Below are positions 24,085 to 36,200 of a stretch of DNA of 64,000 bases, one piece after another. The notes beneath the pieces were generated by a model, which was given only the letters and a program-made list of their open reading frames with translations, made no database searches and was not told the DNA's origin. The position numbers and the translations under genes were made by a program. Origin of the DNA: Sisyra terminalis (taxonomy: Eukaryota; Arthropoda; Insecta; Neuroptera; Sisyridae). Position 1 is the stretch's first letter; each line of letters opens with the position of its first letter. The stretch is from positions 59,225,701-59,289,700 of the forward strand of contig OY292275.1 of NCBI GenBank assembly GCA_958496175.1. The letters run 5' to 3'.

Positions 24085-24200
24085 TAAATATAATAATTAA
24101 ATTGTGGCCAATAAGGACGAAGCTTCTTGTGAAATCTTATTTATTTTATCGTCAACGTTTCGTCAGTTATTTCTGACTTCTTCAGGGCTCAAAATTTGAA
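24085..24200 (-). mobile_element. Single-arm fragment of family G
   Basis: It shares AATTAAATTGTGGCCAATAA, GGACGAAGCTTCTTGTG and the hammerhead-like block with the element at 18433-18757, in the same order. No inverted partner follows. Confidence 0.55.
24157..24185 (-). ncRNA. Hammerhead ribozyme-like core, family G copy 2
   Basis: Minus strand: CTGAAGA (complement of 24179-24185), A, stem II GTCAG-AAATAA-CTGAC (five perfect pairs), GAAAC (complement of 24157-24161), then GTTGACGATAAAA. The stem is kept while the loop differs from the 18.5-kb copy, which is the pattern expected of a conserved RNA fold. Confidence 0.55.
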
Positions 24201-24408
24201 AATTACTCCACAAATTATTATAGAAATTACCATTACATGTGTGTTTGTGTTTTTTCAATAATGTTTTTTAAAGAATTTTTTATTTATTAATACCAAAGTG
24301 TGTATTCTTGGTCTGTTGTTCTACCAGTTGGGTCATTTTACAGCTTATTTTTATGACAAAAAAATTGAAAGCTCAATAAGCTCAAAATCATTAATTGTTT
24401 ATTTGTAT

Positions 24409-25330
24409 CTTCTGAAGTCTTTACCATAAGCTTCCTTGTTATTTAGTAAATCGTTCAATTTGGTTTCAAAGCACTTACCTTAATTTCAGACCACTTGTGG
24501 ATTTTAGTTCTTTCAAAACTTGTAATTTCCGATGGGGTAGTGATCAATAAAGCAAAAGAAGACGAAGATAATTTTACCCCTTGATTTTCTCAGATAATTA
24601 CAAAGCTTTGAAATCCTAAATATTTTAGAACCTTAGATATGATAAAACAGTTTTTGATTAATTTCAATAAAAAAGCTTTTACCTTTTCCGCCTACAATTA
24701 GCCTTAAAGAAATTTTCATCAAATAATACTCGTTTAAAGATTCATAAAATTGTTTGATACTTTCCAATAAAATATTTTAAATTTGTTACAATTTTTTTCC
24801 TATTCAAATTTATTAACCCTCGCTTTATTGTATCTATCGTAAACTACTTAAAAACAGTTGAAAAGTAGAAAAATAAGTCACAGGCTTTAGTTCCGAGATA
24901 ATAAGGTTTTATAGTACTTACCTTGATCTTATCACCACTTGTGGATTTCAATACTTTTTCCCTTAAAATTTTTTGAGTTCTCAAAATGATTAAGTGTATA
25001 TTTGTATCTTCTAAAGTCTTCACCATAAGCTTTCTTGTTATTTAGTAAACCGCTCAATTTGGTCCCAAAGCACTTATCTTAATTTCAGACCACTTGTGTA
25101 TTTTATTTCTTTTAAAGTTTGTATTTTTAAGTGGTCAAGAAGGCAAGAAGATGATAATAATTTTGCCCCATCTCAGATAATTAAAAAGTCACGAAATTCT
25201 AAAGATTTAGAATCTATGATACAAAAAAAACGATTTTTGATTAACTCCAATAAAAAAAGCTTTTGCCATTTCCGGCAGCAATTAGCCTGAAAGAATTTTT
25301 CATCGCATAATTCTCTTTTAAAGATCATAT
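24409..25330. repeat. Direct duplication, period about 600 bp
   Basis: Units starting at TATCTTCTGAAGTCTTTACC (about 24406) and TATCTTCTAAAGTCTTCACC (about 25005) share the order CTTGTTATTTAGTAAA, AATTTCAGACCACTTGTG, CTCAGATAATTA, TTTTTGATTAA and GCAATTAGCCTGAAAGAA. They differ by small indels. No protein is conserved between the copies. Confidence 0.65.
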
Positions 25331-26389
25331 TACATTTTTTTGTTACCAGTTTATGTACATAAAAAACCGTAACAGTAAAAGCATGAAACGACCCTTTGTC
25401 CGGTTTTTATTATATATTGGCAGAATTCACTACAAATTGAAGCATTTTCTCCGCGTTTTACTGTTGTAAATTTTCCGCTTTAGTATTACTTCTGCCTCTT
25501 GAATCTTGGTAATCATTTGCCAATTTATTAAAGTTTTATACGTAATGACAAATGCAGTTGAGATTCCATTAATTTTATCATCATTTGACCGTAAAGCTTT
25601 TCTTTGTTAGTATTACATTAATTTTTCACTTTTGATGGTTTGAATTTATGATGAAAATAAATTTAGTGATAAATTAAAAAGAAAAACTTTTAAGGTTGAA
25701 TTAATTACGCAACGTTGCTTATTAAAACGTGAAAGCTCAGCAGATTGAGAAGAAACTGTATTAAACATGGGTGGTTCCTTGAAAAAAATAGTCTGACTAG
25801 GCAAAAATTACAAATAAAGCTCAAGCTTTTTTAAGGAAAGGTAACCTCATTATGTCTTTTTGAAATATATTTTTGGATATATTAATTTATGAAGTAATTC
25901 TTGTCTGATTAGGTGGATTGAGTTTCACACCTTATTTAGATTAAATTGAGGTAATGATTGAAATGATTTGTGGTTTTTTACTTTTGGTTTAATTTTTTTT
26001 CTTAACATTCTATTTTTTTTATGAATCCTACGTCATGTTTTGTTTTTTTGAATTAGAGATTGAGAGGTACAAATTATTATATAAATAATAATTTATAAAT
26101 AATTTTAAATAAATAATATTATATAAATAATAATTTTGAAACAGAATTAAAAATTCGATTGTTTCGATTATTTAAAGTATTTTCTATCACGGGTCACTAT
26201 TGTTTCCCTCTTTTCAGGTAAATTTAAAATTACTTTTCCAAAAAATGCATCCTCTTTTGGAATCATCCAAATTTGGAATAATTTTTTAATTTCTTTAAAG
26301 ACTTAAAACGGTTTTAAATAATATTGAATCTTGGATAAATATTTTTCGTTTTCAAAATTTACAGGCATAAAAATAAAAGAAAATTCAAA
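25331..26389. other. Intergenic with AT microsatellite
   Basis: Contains an ATTAT/AATAA simple repeat (about 26070-26135). No gene seen. Confidence 0.4.
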
Positions 26390-27732
26390 CAAAGACCCTC
26401 ACCAGATAAGATTCTCTAAAATGCCCTCATTGCAATCGGGCTAATTTTTTTTCTGAAAATATCTTACAGTATGGACAACATCTCAGCCAAGTTTCAACTC
26501 TAAAATATGACGCGTTTTTGTGTAAAAAACAAAATATTTTTTTTTCAAAATCAATATTCTCTGAAACTGTTTGATAATACCGAAAAAAGTGTTTATGAGT
26601 TTCAATATATCACTAAGTAATACTCCGAGAAAAATTCGTTCATGAATCAGATCGATCGATCATTGTTAAAAATACGATTTATTTTTTCAAAAAAAATTTT
26701 TATGCCAAAATTGTCTGGTACACCTTAGTTTTTTTTTCTATATAATCCTCTATCATCGTTCTACAATATACAATTTTTTTCAGATTTTTAAAAATATTAG
26801 ATAATAGTTAAAAAAAAAGTATTCTTCAAACATTTTTTTGTGTCCTAAAATCTTTTAGTACCATCACGTAATTTTTTATACATCATCCCCTTGTCTCAAT
26901 TTACTAAATAGAAATTTTTCATATTTTTAAAAATGTTTGATAATGGTTAGAAAAATTAATCGTATTTTTTAATTCAGATTTTCAGCACTTACGTCCTTAT
27001 TTTTTTTTATCTACAGTAATTATTCATTCCCTTAGTCATCAACATTTATTTTATACATTTTCGAAGTTATATTAAAATATTTATATTTCATTTAGTAATT
27101 ACTGTAGAAAAAAAAACTGAGTACGTAAGAGCTGAAAAACTGAATTAAAAAATACGTTTAATTTTTCTAGCCATTATCTTACATTTTTAAAAATACGAAA
27201 AAATTATATTTATTAAACTGAGACAAGGGGATGATGTTCAAAAAATTACGTGATGGTACTAAAAATTTTTAGCACACAAAAAAATATTTAAAGAATACTT
27301 CTTTTTTTTAACTATTGTCTAATATTTTTAAAAATCTGAAAAAAATTATATATTGTAGAACGATGATAGAGGATTATATAGAAAAAAAAACTAAGGTGTA
27401 CCAAACGATTTTGGCATAAAAAAAATTTTTTTGAAAAAATAAATCGTATTTTTAACAATGATCGATCGATCTGATTCATGAACGAATTTTTCTCGGAGTA
27501 CTACTTAGTGATATTTTGAAACTCATAAGCACTTTTTTCGGTATTACCAACCAGTTTCAGAGAATATTGATTCTGAAAAAAAAATATTTTTATTTTTTAC
27601 ACAAAAACGCGTCATAGTTTAGAGTCGAAACTTGGCTGAGATGTTGTCCATACGGTAAGGTATTTTCAGAAAAAAAATTAGCCCGATTGCAATGGGGGCA
27701 TTTTAGACCATCTTATCTGGCGAAGGCCTTTG
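26390..27732. mobile_element. 1.34-kb palindromic (foldback) element, family B
   Basis: The left end CAAAGACCCTCACCAGATAA and the right end (reverse complement CAAAGGCCTTCGCCAGATAA) open two arms of about 640 bp. The arms are inverted copies through GCAATCGGGCTAATTTTTTT, TCTCAGCCAAGTTTC, GATCGATCGATC and ACAGTAATTA, with a centre near 27060. There is no coding capacity and no clear target duplication. A single-stranded copy would fold into one long hairpin. Confidence 0.75.
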
Positions 27733-29579
27733 GATATTTCAGATTTTATTCAAGATTTCATATTAAACTCTTTATCTTTCAAAAAAATCAATTAGATATT
27801 TTATTTTCTTCATTTGGCAAATACTTGACGAAATTTGATACTTTGATTAAAGTTCTTAGATTTAATTTTATAGACAGGAACTTTGAAAAGCTCTCAGAAG
27901 TTGTATTACTTGTTTGAATACGGAATACTTGCAAGACGTAAGGTTCTAAACTTTATTCAAAAGTATTGTCTTAGAAATAAGGAAAATGCTGTCGAATCTT
28001 TTCCCAACAAATTCGTATAAAAATCGATTGATTATTCTGACAAATAAATTTAAAAAAAAATATTGAAGATAACAGTAAAGGTTGAGTGGCTATCTTTCAA
28101 TTGGTCGTTTTTCGATGTTGTAGTGTTTAATATTTAATTAATTTCAAATTCCAATTGATTTCATTTCCCGTTCTCTCGTGACCTTCTCCCATATATATCC
28201 ACGAAAATTTCTCGACACTGCATCGTTATTCTTGCTCAGTTTTTCCCCATTCTCAAATTAGGCAAATGAGCATGAAAAATTCATGTTTTTCGGGGGGACG
28301 TTAAGCATTCACTGCGTGACTAACAATCGTTAAATTCGATCTTAAAGTACCAACGTTTAAATGGTTTCAGCCCAACAAAAAGTTCAAATTCCACAACATT
28401 TAACAGCCCTGAAAATTTGATTATTGGACGAGAAAAAAAAATCAACTTTTCGGTAACAAGATTTTAATTTGAAGGCAATTTTAGATTTGTATCACATTGC
28501 AGTTTGGGGGAAACGTGAGATTTTGTGTTTTCAATATTTTTTTTTTTTTTTGATAAATTGTAATTTTTTACACGTTTCAGTCACGAAGTTTTCGGTCGTC
28601 TAATTAAAATGGAATAATAAATGAGGGGAGAATGAGGGAAAAAAATGGGATGGAAGCTTTTTAAGTTGAAGAATGTTGGATAGGAGTTTCATTCTCGTAC
28701 ATATCTTGCATTGTCTTCGGATCTCGTTTGCTTTTTTTTTCGATTTACTTTTAATTAAATCTCTTTTGTTTAACCCATATTTTTATTCCCTTATACTTTT
28801 TTTATTTCATAAAATTCACAATTCAACATTCCAAATTGTTTGCATCTTTTTTTCTTTCATTTTAAAAAAAAAAGAATTAATGAAAATTCTTTGCTTGACT
28901 GTTTTCAACATTCTTCCAATATTCATCGTTTTGCGAATAGACCGGAAAATATAATGTCTGTATTAAAATCAATTTAAAGAGTGTGGAAAGTATGGAAGTA
29001 TATTATATATGTTGTATTGGAAATCGTTCAGGGAATTTTAAAGGGGAAATTTACGTGGAAAAATTTCTTATATTATTTTATTTAAATGAAAAAAAAAACT
29101 TATATGAAATGAAGGATAAAACCAACATTGGTTATGCATTCAATGTTTTTAGAACAAGAAAATCGATTATTTTTTATCAGTAGAATAATGACTTGAGGTA
29201 GGTGTAGGAGGGGGTTTTTCTTCGAGTTTTCTTTCTCTGATTTGTACCGGAACAGAAGGAGCGCTTTATCAATTAAAACGGAGAGCTTTTTAATTAAATT
29301 TAAACTTCAAATATTGACTTTATAATAAGAAATATGGAACTCTTTTTTTCAAAAGAATTTAATGCACAAATTCTATGGTGCAATCGAATATAACGTTAAT
29401 ATAATTTTTTCTATGAAATATGTTTATTCTAAAATTTAAAGCTTTTATTGTAGATTATTTATTACAGTTATTCTAGCAAAAGACATTTAAAAATAAAGAT
29501 GAAAAATGGGGAGAGAAATGCATCTAAATTTCCTCTTATAGTGATTTATATAAAATAAATTAATAAAAAGCTTTCATCT
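27733..29579. other. Intergenic, no gene seen
   Basis: Short AT-driven frames only (for example 28673-28954, dominated by Phe/Leu/Lys). No element ends or splice-framed conserved segment recognised. Confidence 0.4.
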
Positions 29580-29844
29580 CCGGAAAGGTCAAAAGATCTT
29601 TGGGAAGATCTCCTAACAATAAAACTTCCGACCAAGACCTCATTGTAAAACAGCTTTTCGTTGGTCTATCACGTAAAAAACTTGTATCTTACCCCAATTT
29701 TCAACCCTATACTGCATACAACATACTACCCTCAAAAATGAGAGCATACCATGGTAACCATGATTGCCAAGTTTGAAAAGAGAAGAGATGGCATTAGTAG
29801 TTATCGTCTACTTAGTCTTCTTTTTAAAACATTTAAAAAGCTGG

Positions 29845-29986
29845 TAAAAATATTCAGAGGACTAGGATCAAATAATAATCAGTCAAAACTATTTATTACA
29901 TACGCGACGTTTTGGCCCGGTTATTGAGCCTTCCTCAAATAGTTTTGACTGATTATTATTTGATCCTAGTCCTCTGAATATTTTTA
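29845..29986. mobile_element. Perfect 50-bp inverted repeat enclosing a hammerhead-like motif (family I)
   Basis: Arms 29845-29894 and 29937-29986 are exact reverse complements, with a 42-base centre. Perfect arms imply a recent origin. The centre, read on the minus strand, has a hammerhead-like order with a clear short stem III. The insert lies inside a decayed LINE. Confidence 0.7.
29897..29938 (-). ncRNA. Hammerhead-like motif with short stem III, family I
   Basis: Minus strand: TTGAGGA (C3 changed to T), A, stem II GGCTC-AATAACC-GGGCC (five pairs, one G-U), AAAA in place of GAAA, then ACG-TCG-CGT-A, which makes a three-pair stem III and a UA cleavage position. Two core substitutions suggest it is inactive, but the architecture is the clearest of the set. 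Confidence 0.45.
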
Positions 29987-30290
29987 ACAATATATCATCA
30001 TCGAGGATCTGAAATTCTAAAATAATTTAAAAAGCTCCTATCACTTAAATTAATGGTTTATCTAAATCTAATAATTTCACAAAGGCAATTCGGTTTTTAG
30101 ACCACAAAACTTTTCCCCACAACAATTGCTACCGAGTGGTTGATGAAATTCTTGATACATAAGAAGGAACGAAGGTATGCCTTGTACTATTTATTGATTT
30201 ATCGATACCGAAAAAGCTTTCGACAAAGAGTAGCATATTGAGGAACTTTAGGCAAAGCTTAAAGCTTAAAAGCTTTAAAAAGTCGGAAAA

Positions 30291-31370
30291 AATACGAATT
30301 TTAGTCTGGAATGTTTAGAAATTTTTGTGGGTGAAAATACCAAGTTCTTTTTCAAACAATGTATTTTTGAGAGAATTTATTAATTTTTTGTAATATTTGA
30401 AAAAATGATACCTACATTCCTTTCAATTTCATTGTTGCAAGTTGTAAATTACCAACCTATTGTAGTGCAGTCGTTGAAGTGAAATTTATAAGTAAACTCA
30501 CCAAGAAGTACATGGAAATGAAATAATTTTATTTATTGATAGATGAGACCCCAAATATGATATCAACCAAAAAGTTTGTCATAATAGGACGCCACCTATT
30601 TCGAATTCGAATTTTCCAAAAAAATATCTTTCCTTTACTTAAACTTCTGAACCATGCTAGATACAAATAAAATAGTCGTTATCAAAATGAAACCTAAGGA
30701 AATTTTCTATAAAAAAGGTTCTATGATAATTTCCTGTATGTTGTATAGTTAACGAGAAAATAACCTTTGAAAATAAATAAAAATTTACGTTTTCAAAAAT
30801 CATATTATGTTATTGTTGATATTTCCGAAATTTATTGACATTTTTAGGAAAAATCGGGAACCAAATGGTTTATTTATTGGTGAGCTATATTTTTTTATCT
30901 GGGAAAGTTTCAAAAGTTACTAGATTTTTAGTGATTTTTCGTTTCAAATATTGAAGAACTTAATTCTTAATTATGAAGATATCAAAATTTCGTCAAATGT
31001 TAACTTACTATAAAAAATTAATTACAGAATGAAATATACTTTCTTAGACATTGAATTTTTAATCATAAAAGCTTAAGAGATTTAATAAATATATACTTAT
31101 ACTTAGGTGGGGCTAATAAAATTCTATTTTCATGGTAAAAAATCGTCAATGATAAATATAATAGTTCTTTTTTTACTTTTCAGTGGGGAAATTTAAAAAT
31201 CTCTAAATTTTTAGTGATTTTGAGTACAAAGGATTAAAAATAGAACTATTCAAATAATTTTAATTTGCACATACTTTTTACAATACTTACAATAAATAAT
31301 TTGATAGTAAATTATTCATTTTCAAGAAGTTTATATAATTATATAAAATTTAGTTTATTAATTTTTACCT
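30291..31370. other. Intergenic, no gene seen
   Basis: AT-rich, with a loosely repeated phrase (TAGATTTTTAGTGATTTT-like near 30923 and 31204). No coding segment. Confidence 0.4.
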
Positions 31371-31670
31371 TCATCCGATGTCTTCATCACAGTCGCTTTC
31401 TTCACCTTCAACGGGAGGGCTATTTGTGCATTTTTGTTCTTTGCAAGTCCCGTAAGCTTCACTGAAAAATAGGCGAGCTTTTTTGTACGAGAAAGCTTTT
31501 CCACAATCGTTCGTAAAATTATAAAAAATAATTTTTAAAATATCTTTTGCTGGGCCCTGTTTCATAACTGGAGTTAAAATTTCTTCTATGTTTTCTGGAG
31601 GTAAATCATTCGACAGCCATTTCTGCACTTGCAAATAAGCTCTGTTACTTGCATTGTTATTCAGTTGCAT
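31371..31670 (-). CDS. Unrecognised 99-residue protein, single-exon reading frame
   Basis: ATG to TGA with an in-frame TAA 15 bases before the ATG, so the frame is closed at both ends. The composition is that of a real protein: an amphipathic N-terminal region (WLSNDLPPENIEEIL, GPAKDILKIIFYNF), five Cys, and an acidic tail (EGEESDCDEDIG). It is less AT-rich than its flanks. No domain is recognised and I assign no function. It could be a small gene, one exon of a longer gene, or a retrocopy or transposon-derived fragment. It lies 1.4 kb upstream of Trio on the opposite strand. Confidence 0.4.
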   Translation of the reverse strand: MQLNNNASNRAYLQVQKWLSNDLPPENIEEILTPVMKQGPAKDILKIIFYNFTNDCGKAFSYKKARLFFSEAYGTCKEQKCTNSPPVEGEESDCDEDIG

Positions 31671-33098
31671 TTGTGGTGGGAATTAAAGATGCAAAATTAA
31701 CAGTCGTAGCTTTTATTTTTTTCAAAATAGTGCTTTGTCTTGATTGATTGAAACACTTGTCTTTAATACCTTCGGTTTCAATTTTTAGAGTTTAAGATTG
31801 GCTTTTATGTACTTTTTAGTGAGTGCATTTGTTGAATGGAAGCTTTCCCTGTAAAAAGGTTAATTATAACTAACAAAATTTTGCAGACCAACTTTGCAAT
31901 TTGCAAAAAATCTTCTTGATTCATTCTCACTTGAAAACAAAATATTAAGTATCCTGAACAAAATATTGCATTTTACGGTCAGATTCAATTTTTCTGCGGA
32001 GAAGCTTTCCAATAATTGAAATTACTTGAAAATTTTAGCAAAAATGTTCATCTTTTTTTCCTTTTATTCAATTCTATTTTCATCGCTTCGCAAAGTGGCC
32101 TCATTCTCTTGCAATTACAATTTCAATTTCCATTTCACTTAAGCGAATTGAAAGTGTAATGAAAAAAAGGTCAATTTTCCAGATTGCAACTGTTGCATTT
32201 TAATGGATTAATGATACAAATTTGCCTCGGCTCAACAAAAAGTAATTTTTATTTTCACTTTTTTTTCCCTCCCTTCAATCGAAAGTATCGAGAAAAGCTA
32301 TTAGACACTTAATTAAGTTTGCAAATATACGCTTCGAATAATTCAATACTACGTTTTTATCATTTGCCTTAAGCTCGACAGAAGTCCTCGTCCCACTAGA
32401 GTTGTAATTAAAAGCTCTTTTTCAACTTTTTCACAGCGAGAGCAATTGTTTTTTAATAGCAGATTTAATATTGTAATTAGTTTTGAAAAAAGTTTATAAA
32501 TTTTAAAGTCACATTATTTTCTTCTATCGAATTAAATATATGTATATTTTTTACGTCAAAAGGGTTGAGTAAATTTATAGAGCACATTTTGAATCTAAAT
32601 TTGGTTTATTGCAATGCCATTAGATACTATTAAATTATTTTATATAACCGTGACTCAATTCACCAGAAAAAGCTTTTCATTTCCATTTCCACCTCTCCAT
32701 CCATTTATTCATATACCACACAATCAAATTTACCGGAAAGCGAATATGTGTTGGTATTTTTAGACTGACATATGCTAAATTTTCATGATTTACTTTGTAT
32801 GCATGGAACCTTAAGTTTATTTTGGATTGGATTTATGTGATAAAGTTTTCGTCGCAGTTGACTTCCTTCTCGGTAAATAAGTCTTAATGTTTTCTCAGTT
32901 CAGGATTACAATAATAAACCCTTTAGCGACTTATCAATTGTTGACAAAATTCGAATACAAAGTGAACATTGTTGAAGACTCTGGGAAATACGATCGATTG
33001 GAACAGGTGATTGGGTTCCGATTTATCGAATTATGAAATATGGATTGGGATTTGAGAGTGTTATATTTGGATGGGAATTGTAGTGAGAGATGGAATAA
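31671..33098. other. Region upstream of the Trio leader exon
   Basis: No conserved frame. The Trio promoter may be here, but no TATA box, initiator or CpG patch stands out until the leader exon itself. Confidence 0.4.
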
Positions 33099-33270
33099 AT
33101 GTTGAGTAATATAAAGATGAGGGCTTCGGTCAGCCGAAGAGTGGCCGGGTTTGGACGGGCGGCGTCCTCGTCGACGGCACCGGGAGCATCGGGAATGTCC
33201 CAAGGGGGCACTAAACGTCGTCCACATAGTTGGCATTGTTCATCCACCTCCCAAGTACAATTTACTTCAG
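33099..33270 (+). CDS. trio: Trio candidate leader exon (start codon)
   Basis: Two in-frame ATGs (33099 and 33117) follow an in-frame TAA at 33096. The frame runs to CAG/GTATTT and ends in phase 1, which fits the next exon. The translation is Ser/Gly/Ala/Arg-rich (RVAGFGRAASSSTAPGASG, then RRPHSWH), like the low-complexity N terminus of other Trio proteins but without direct similarity. GC content is far above the flanks. A minus-strand frame also crosses it, but only the plus frame has a fitting donor. Trio could instead start from an internal Met in the next exon. Confidence 0.5.
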
Positions 33271-36200
33271 GTATTTAACCATTTCGTATTTTTTGTTTCA
33301 GTAGAAAGAAAGCTGCACTTTTTATGGCTTTTTCGAAGAGATTTTGTTAAATTATTGGTCGTAAAAACTAATGCAACTCCCATGGTGGATTTAGTTTGGA
33401 GAAAATCATTATTTTTTTTTTTGAGAAAACTTGAAATCATATTGAATACAGCTTTTCATGCGATGATCACGAAAATATGTGATTAAAGCAGTGCCATCTA
33501 TTGATCAACAGGAAAAGTAATTTTTATTACCATGAATTTCCCAAGTGAAGGAAATTTAACTAGCTTTCTTTTTCTTGCTAAAAAATGGACCATATTTGGT
33601 AAAAATATTATAAAATCTTCTCAATTATCAAAAGATTCCGGTACAATAAGTTTGCTTCATTAAATTCCGGGAAATTATTTCAAACGTTGTCACAATTTTA
33701 TTCATTTTTTTCCCAAACTCTATACTAGACTGATTCAAAAAAAATGATGATTTTTTTCCCTTAATTATATCGAAAATATTGTTGTAAACTATAAAAAAAA
33801 AAGTTCTGTGAAAGTTTAAGCTCTTAATATTAATATTAAAAGGTGCCGCATCGCAAATTTCGATTTTCCATTTAAATAACATGGGAACAATATTCTCTTG
33901 CTCTTTGGAATTTTATAGCTCACGTTTGTGACAATATTTCGGAATGACCAAAGTATATTCTTATAGACAATTGAATGATCTACAAAAAAGGTCTTTGTAC
34001 AAGTTTATGATATATTTATTCCTTCAAAAGTTATTCGAGGTCAAAGTTGAACTAAAGACAAATTTTTATTTTTTTTCAATTTTTTGACGCAACCATCAAT
34101 TTTATGAGAAAATTTTATAGGACATTTTTTGTAGAGCACTTTTTTTCTAGAACTTATCTCTATAAAAGTTTTTGATATTTTTCACAGGTCCTAAGTTATT
34201 TAATTAAAATAAAAAAAATAATTTTTATGTTAAAAATATAATCATTCAGGAAATTTTCAGTTTAACTTAGGACCTGTGAAAAATATCAAAAACTTTTATA
34301 AAGATTAGATATAGAAAAAAAGTGCTCTACAAAAAATGTCCAATAAATTTTTCCCATAAAATTGACGATTACATCAAAAAATTGAAAAAATATTAAAGTT
34401 TTTCTTTAGTTCAACTTTGACCTCGAATAACTTTTGAAGGAATAAACATATCAAAAACTTGTACAAGACCTTTTTTGTAGATCATTCAATTTTCTACAAG
34501 AATATACTTTGGTCATTCCGAAATATTGTGACCAACGTGAGCTATAAAATTCCAAAATGCATGAGAATATTGTTCCCATGTTGTTTAAATGGAAAATCGA
34601 AATTTGTGATGCGGCACCTTTTAATATTAATATTAAGAGCTTAAACTTTCACAGAACTTTTTTTTTTTTTATAATTTACAACAATATTTTCGATATAATT
34701 AAGAAAAAAAAATTATCATTTTTTAAATCAGTCTACTCTACACATTTAAAGAAATAAGCTCATGGAAAGTCCAAAAGTTTTTCTTCTAATATAACTCCGA
34801 AACAAGAAAAAAGTTTTTTTTTACTTTGAATATAAAAAAACAGTTGTTAAGAATTTGAAAAGTCTGTTCAATTAAGCTCAAAAAAGCTTTAAACTTTCCG
34901 CACACCTCTACATTGTTCACGACAGTGTCAAATGATGCAGAAGAACGAGCAAAATGGATGCGAATCGTAAGCCAAGAAACTTTGCTGTCGTAAATTACGT
35001 TAAATTCATCCGTTTATGTTTGGGAAAAAATTTTTGCCATTTCACATTTTTTTTTATGATTTCCCTCGTAAAATTACGGAGAATAAAATGTTGTCATTGT
35101 GTATGGAAAATGTTGCGAAAATATTCGCACATAGAAGACAACCCATAAAAAGTTATAACACATTTGGATTGACGTGCAATACTTTGTTTGATAATTTAAT
35201 GTTTTTCTGCACAAAAATTCTGTAGATTTTACGGAAATCAATGATCACAATATGTTTTTTGAATGTTAAAGAAATGGAAATATAATAGCTGATCTCCATT
35301 TTTGTTCTGAATTTTTTGGGTCTAAATAGTTTTTGATTGGTTATATTTATCGAGACATAAGTAAGTTTATATTGAATTCAAGGAAAAATCTTTATGAAAG
35401 CTCAAAAGCTGTGTTAAATTTCAAATATACTTTATCCAATTAATGAAATATTCGAATTGGCAGGTGTACGACAGGGTTTTATTCTTTCATCATTATTTTA
35501 TAAAGTATAAGAAAGATTATAATTCGACTCGCTTTGGAAGAGTGGAATGATGGAATTAAAATTAGCAGGAAGCAATTCTCCAACCTTCGTTTTACAGACG
35601 GTACTAATTTAATTACGAAAAATGAGAGGAATATGCTGGAATTCATTCGAAGGATTGGAGTTATGAGTCAAGATTTTGGTTGAAAAATTAACATTATGAA
35701 GACCAAAATAATGATGAGCTTAATTGTGGCTTTTTTCCTGGTAATTTTTTTTCCAATCTCCTGGGCTAATATCCCAAAAGTAGACGCTATAAATTGTTTC
35801 TCCGACCTGGACTTTGAATTTTTTGGTGTTGGTTCAAAAATTTGGAACTTTGGAAATTTGGAAAAAACATGGAAACTTATACTTTTAAAGATCAAAAGAC
35901 TTTAAGGTTTACCTCGATATATGAGACGAATTTTAGATAATTCTTCGTTTTTTTCTTTGCTTTGCATTATGATCTACAATGACTCCTCAAACTTACGCCG
36001 TTTTAAGGATTCAATATTAAGGATTTAATAGGGCAACCTATGTAATTTATAAACCTTGGTTTAGAGGGACCTCTTTGATTCAAATATTCCATTGTAATAT
36101 GCTAATTTTTCTGATTTAGTATTAGGATTTGATTTAATTTTGTTTACATTTGAACTTGAAAAATTTAGGGGTTGAAATTACATGAACATTTTGATAGGTT

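Larger units (their letters stand above)
29580..30290 (+). pseudogene. Decayed LINE reverse transcriptase fragment, interrupted
   Basis: Two pieces of RT-like sequence in changing frames. Near 29795 the translation SYRLLSLLFKTFKKL resembles the YRPISLLN block at the start of LINE RT domains. Near 30195 DTEKAFDKE is followed by HIEEL, resembling the FIDYEKAFD block that holds the first catalytic Asp. Stops and frameshifts are frequent. A 50-bp-armed hairpin (29845-29986) sits between them. Confidence 0.5.

Noticed and set aside
32934..33247. Minus-strand frames over the Trio leader exon, one with a Cys pair
   Set aside because: No matching splice signals or family; the plus frame fits the phase of the next exon.
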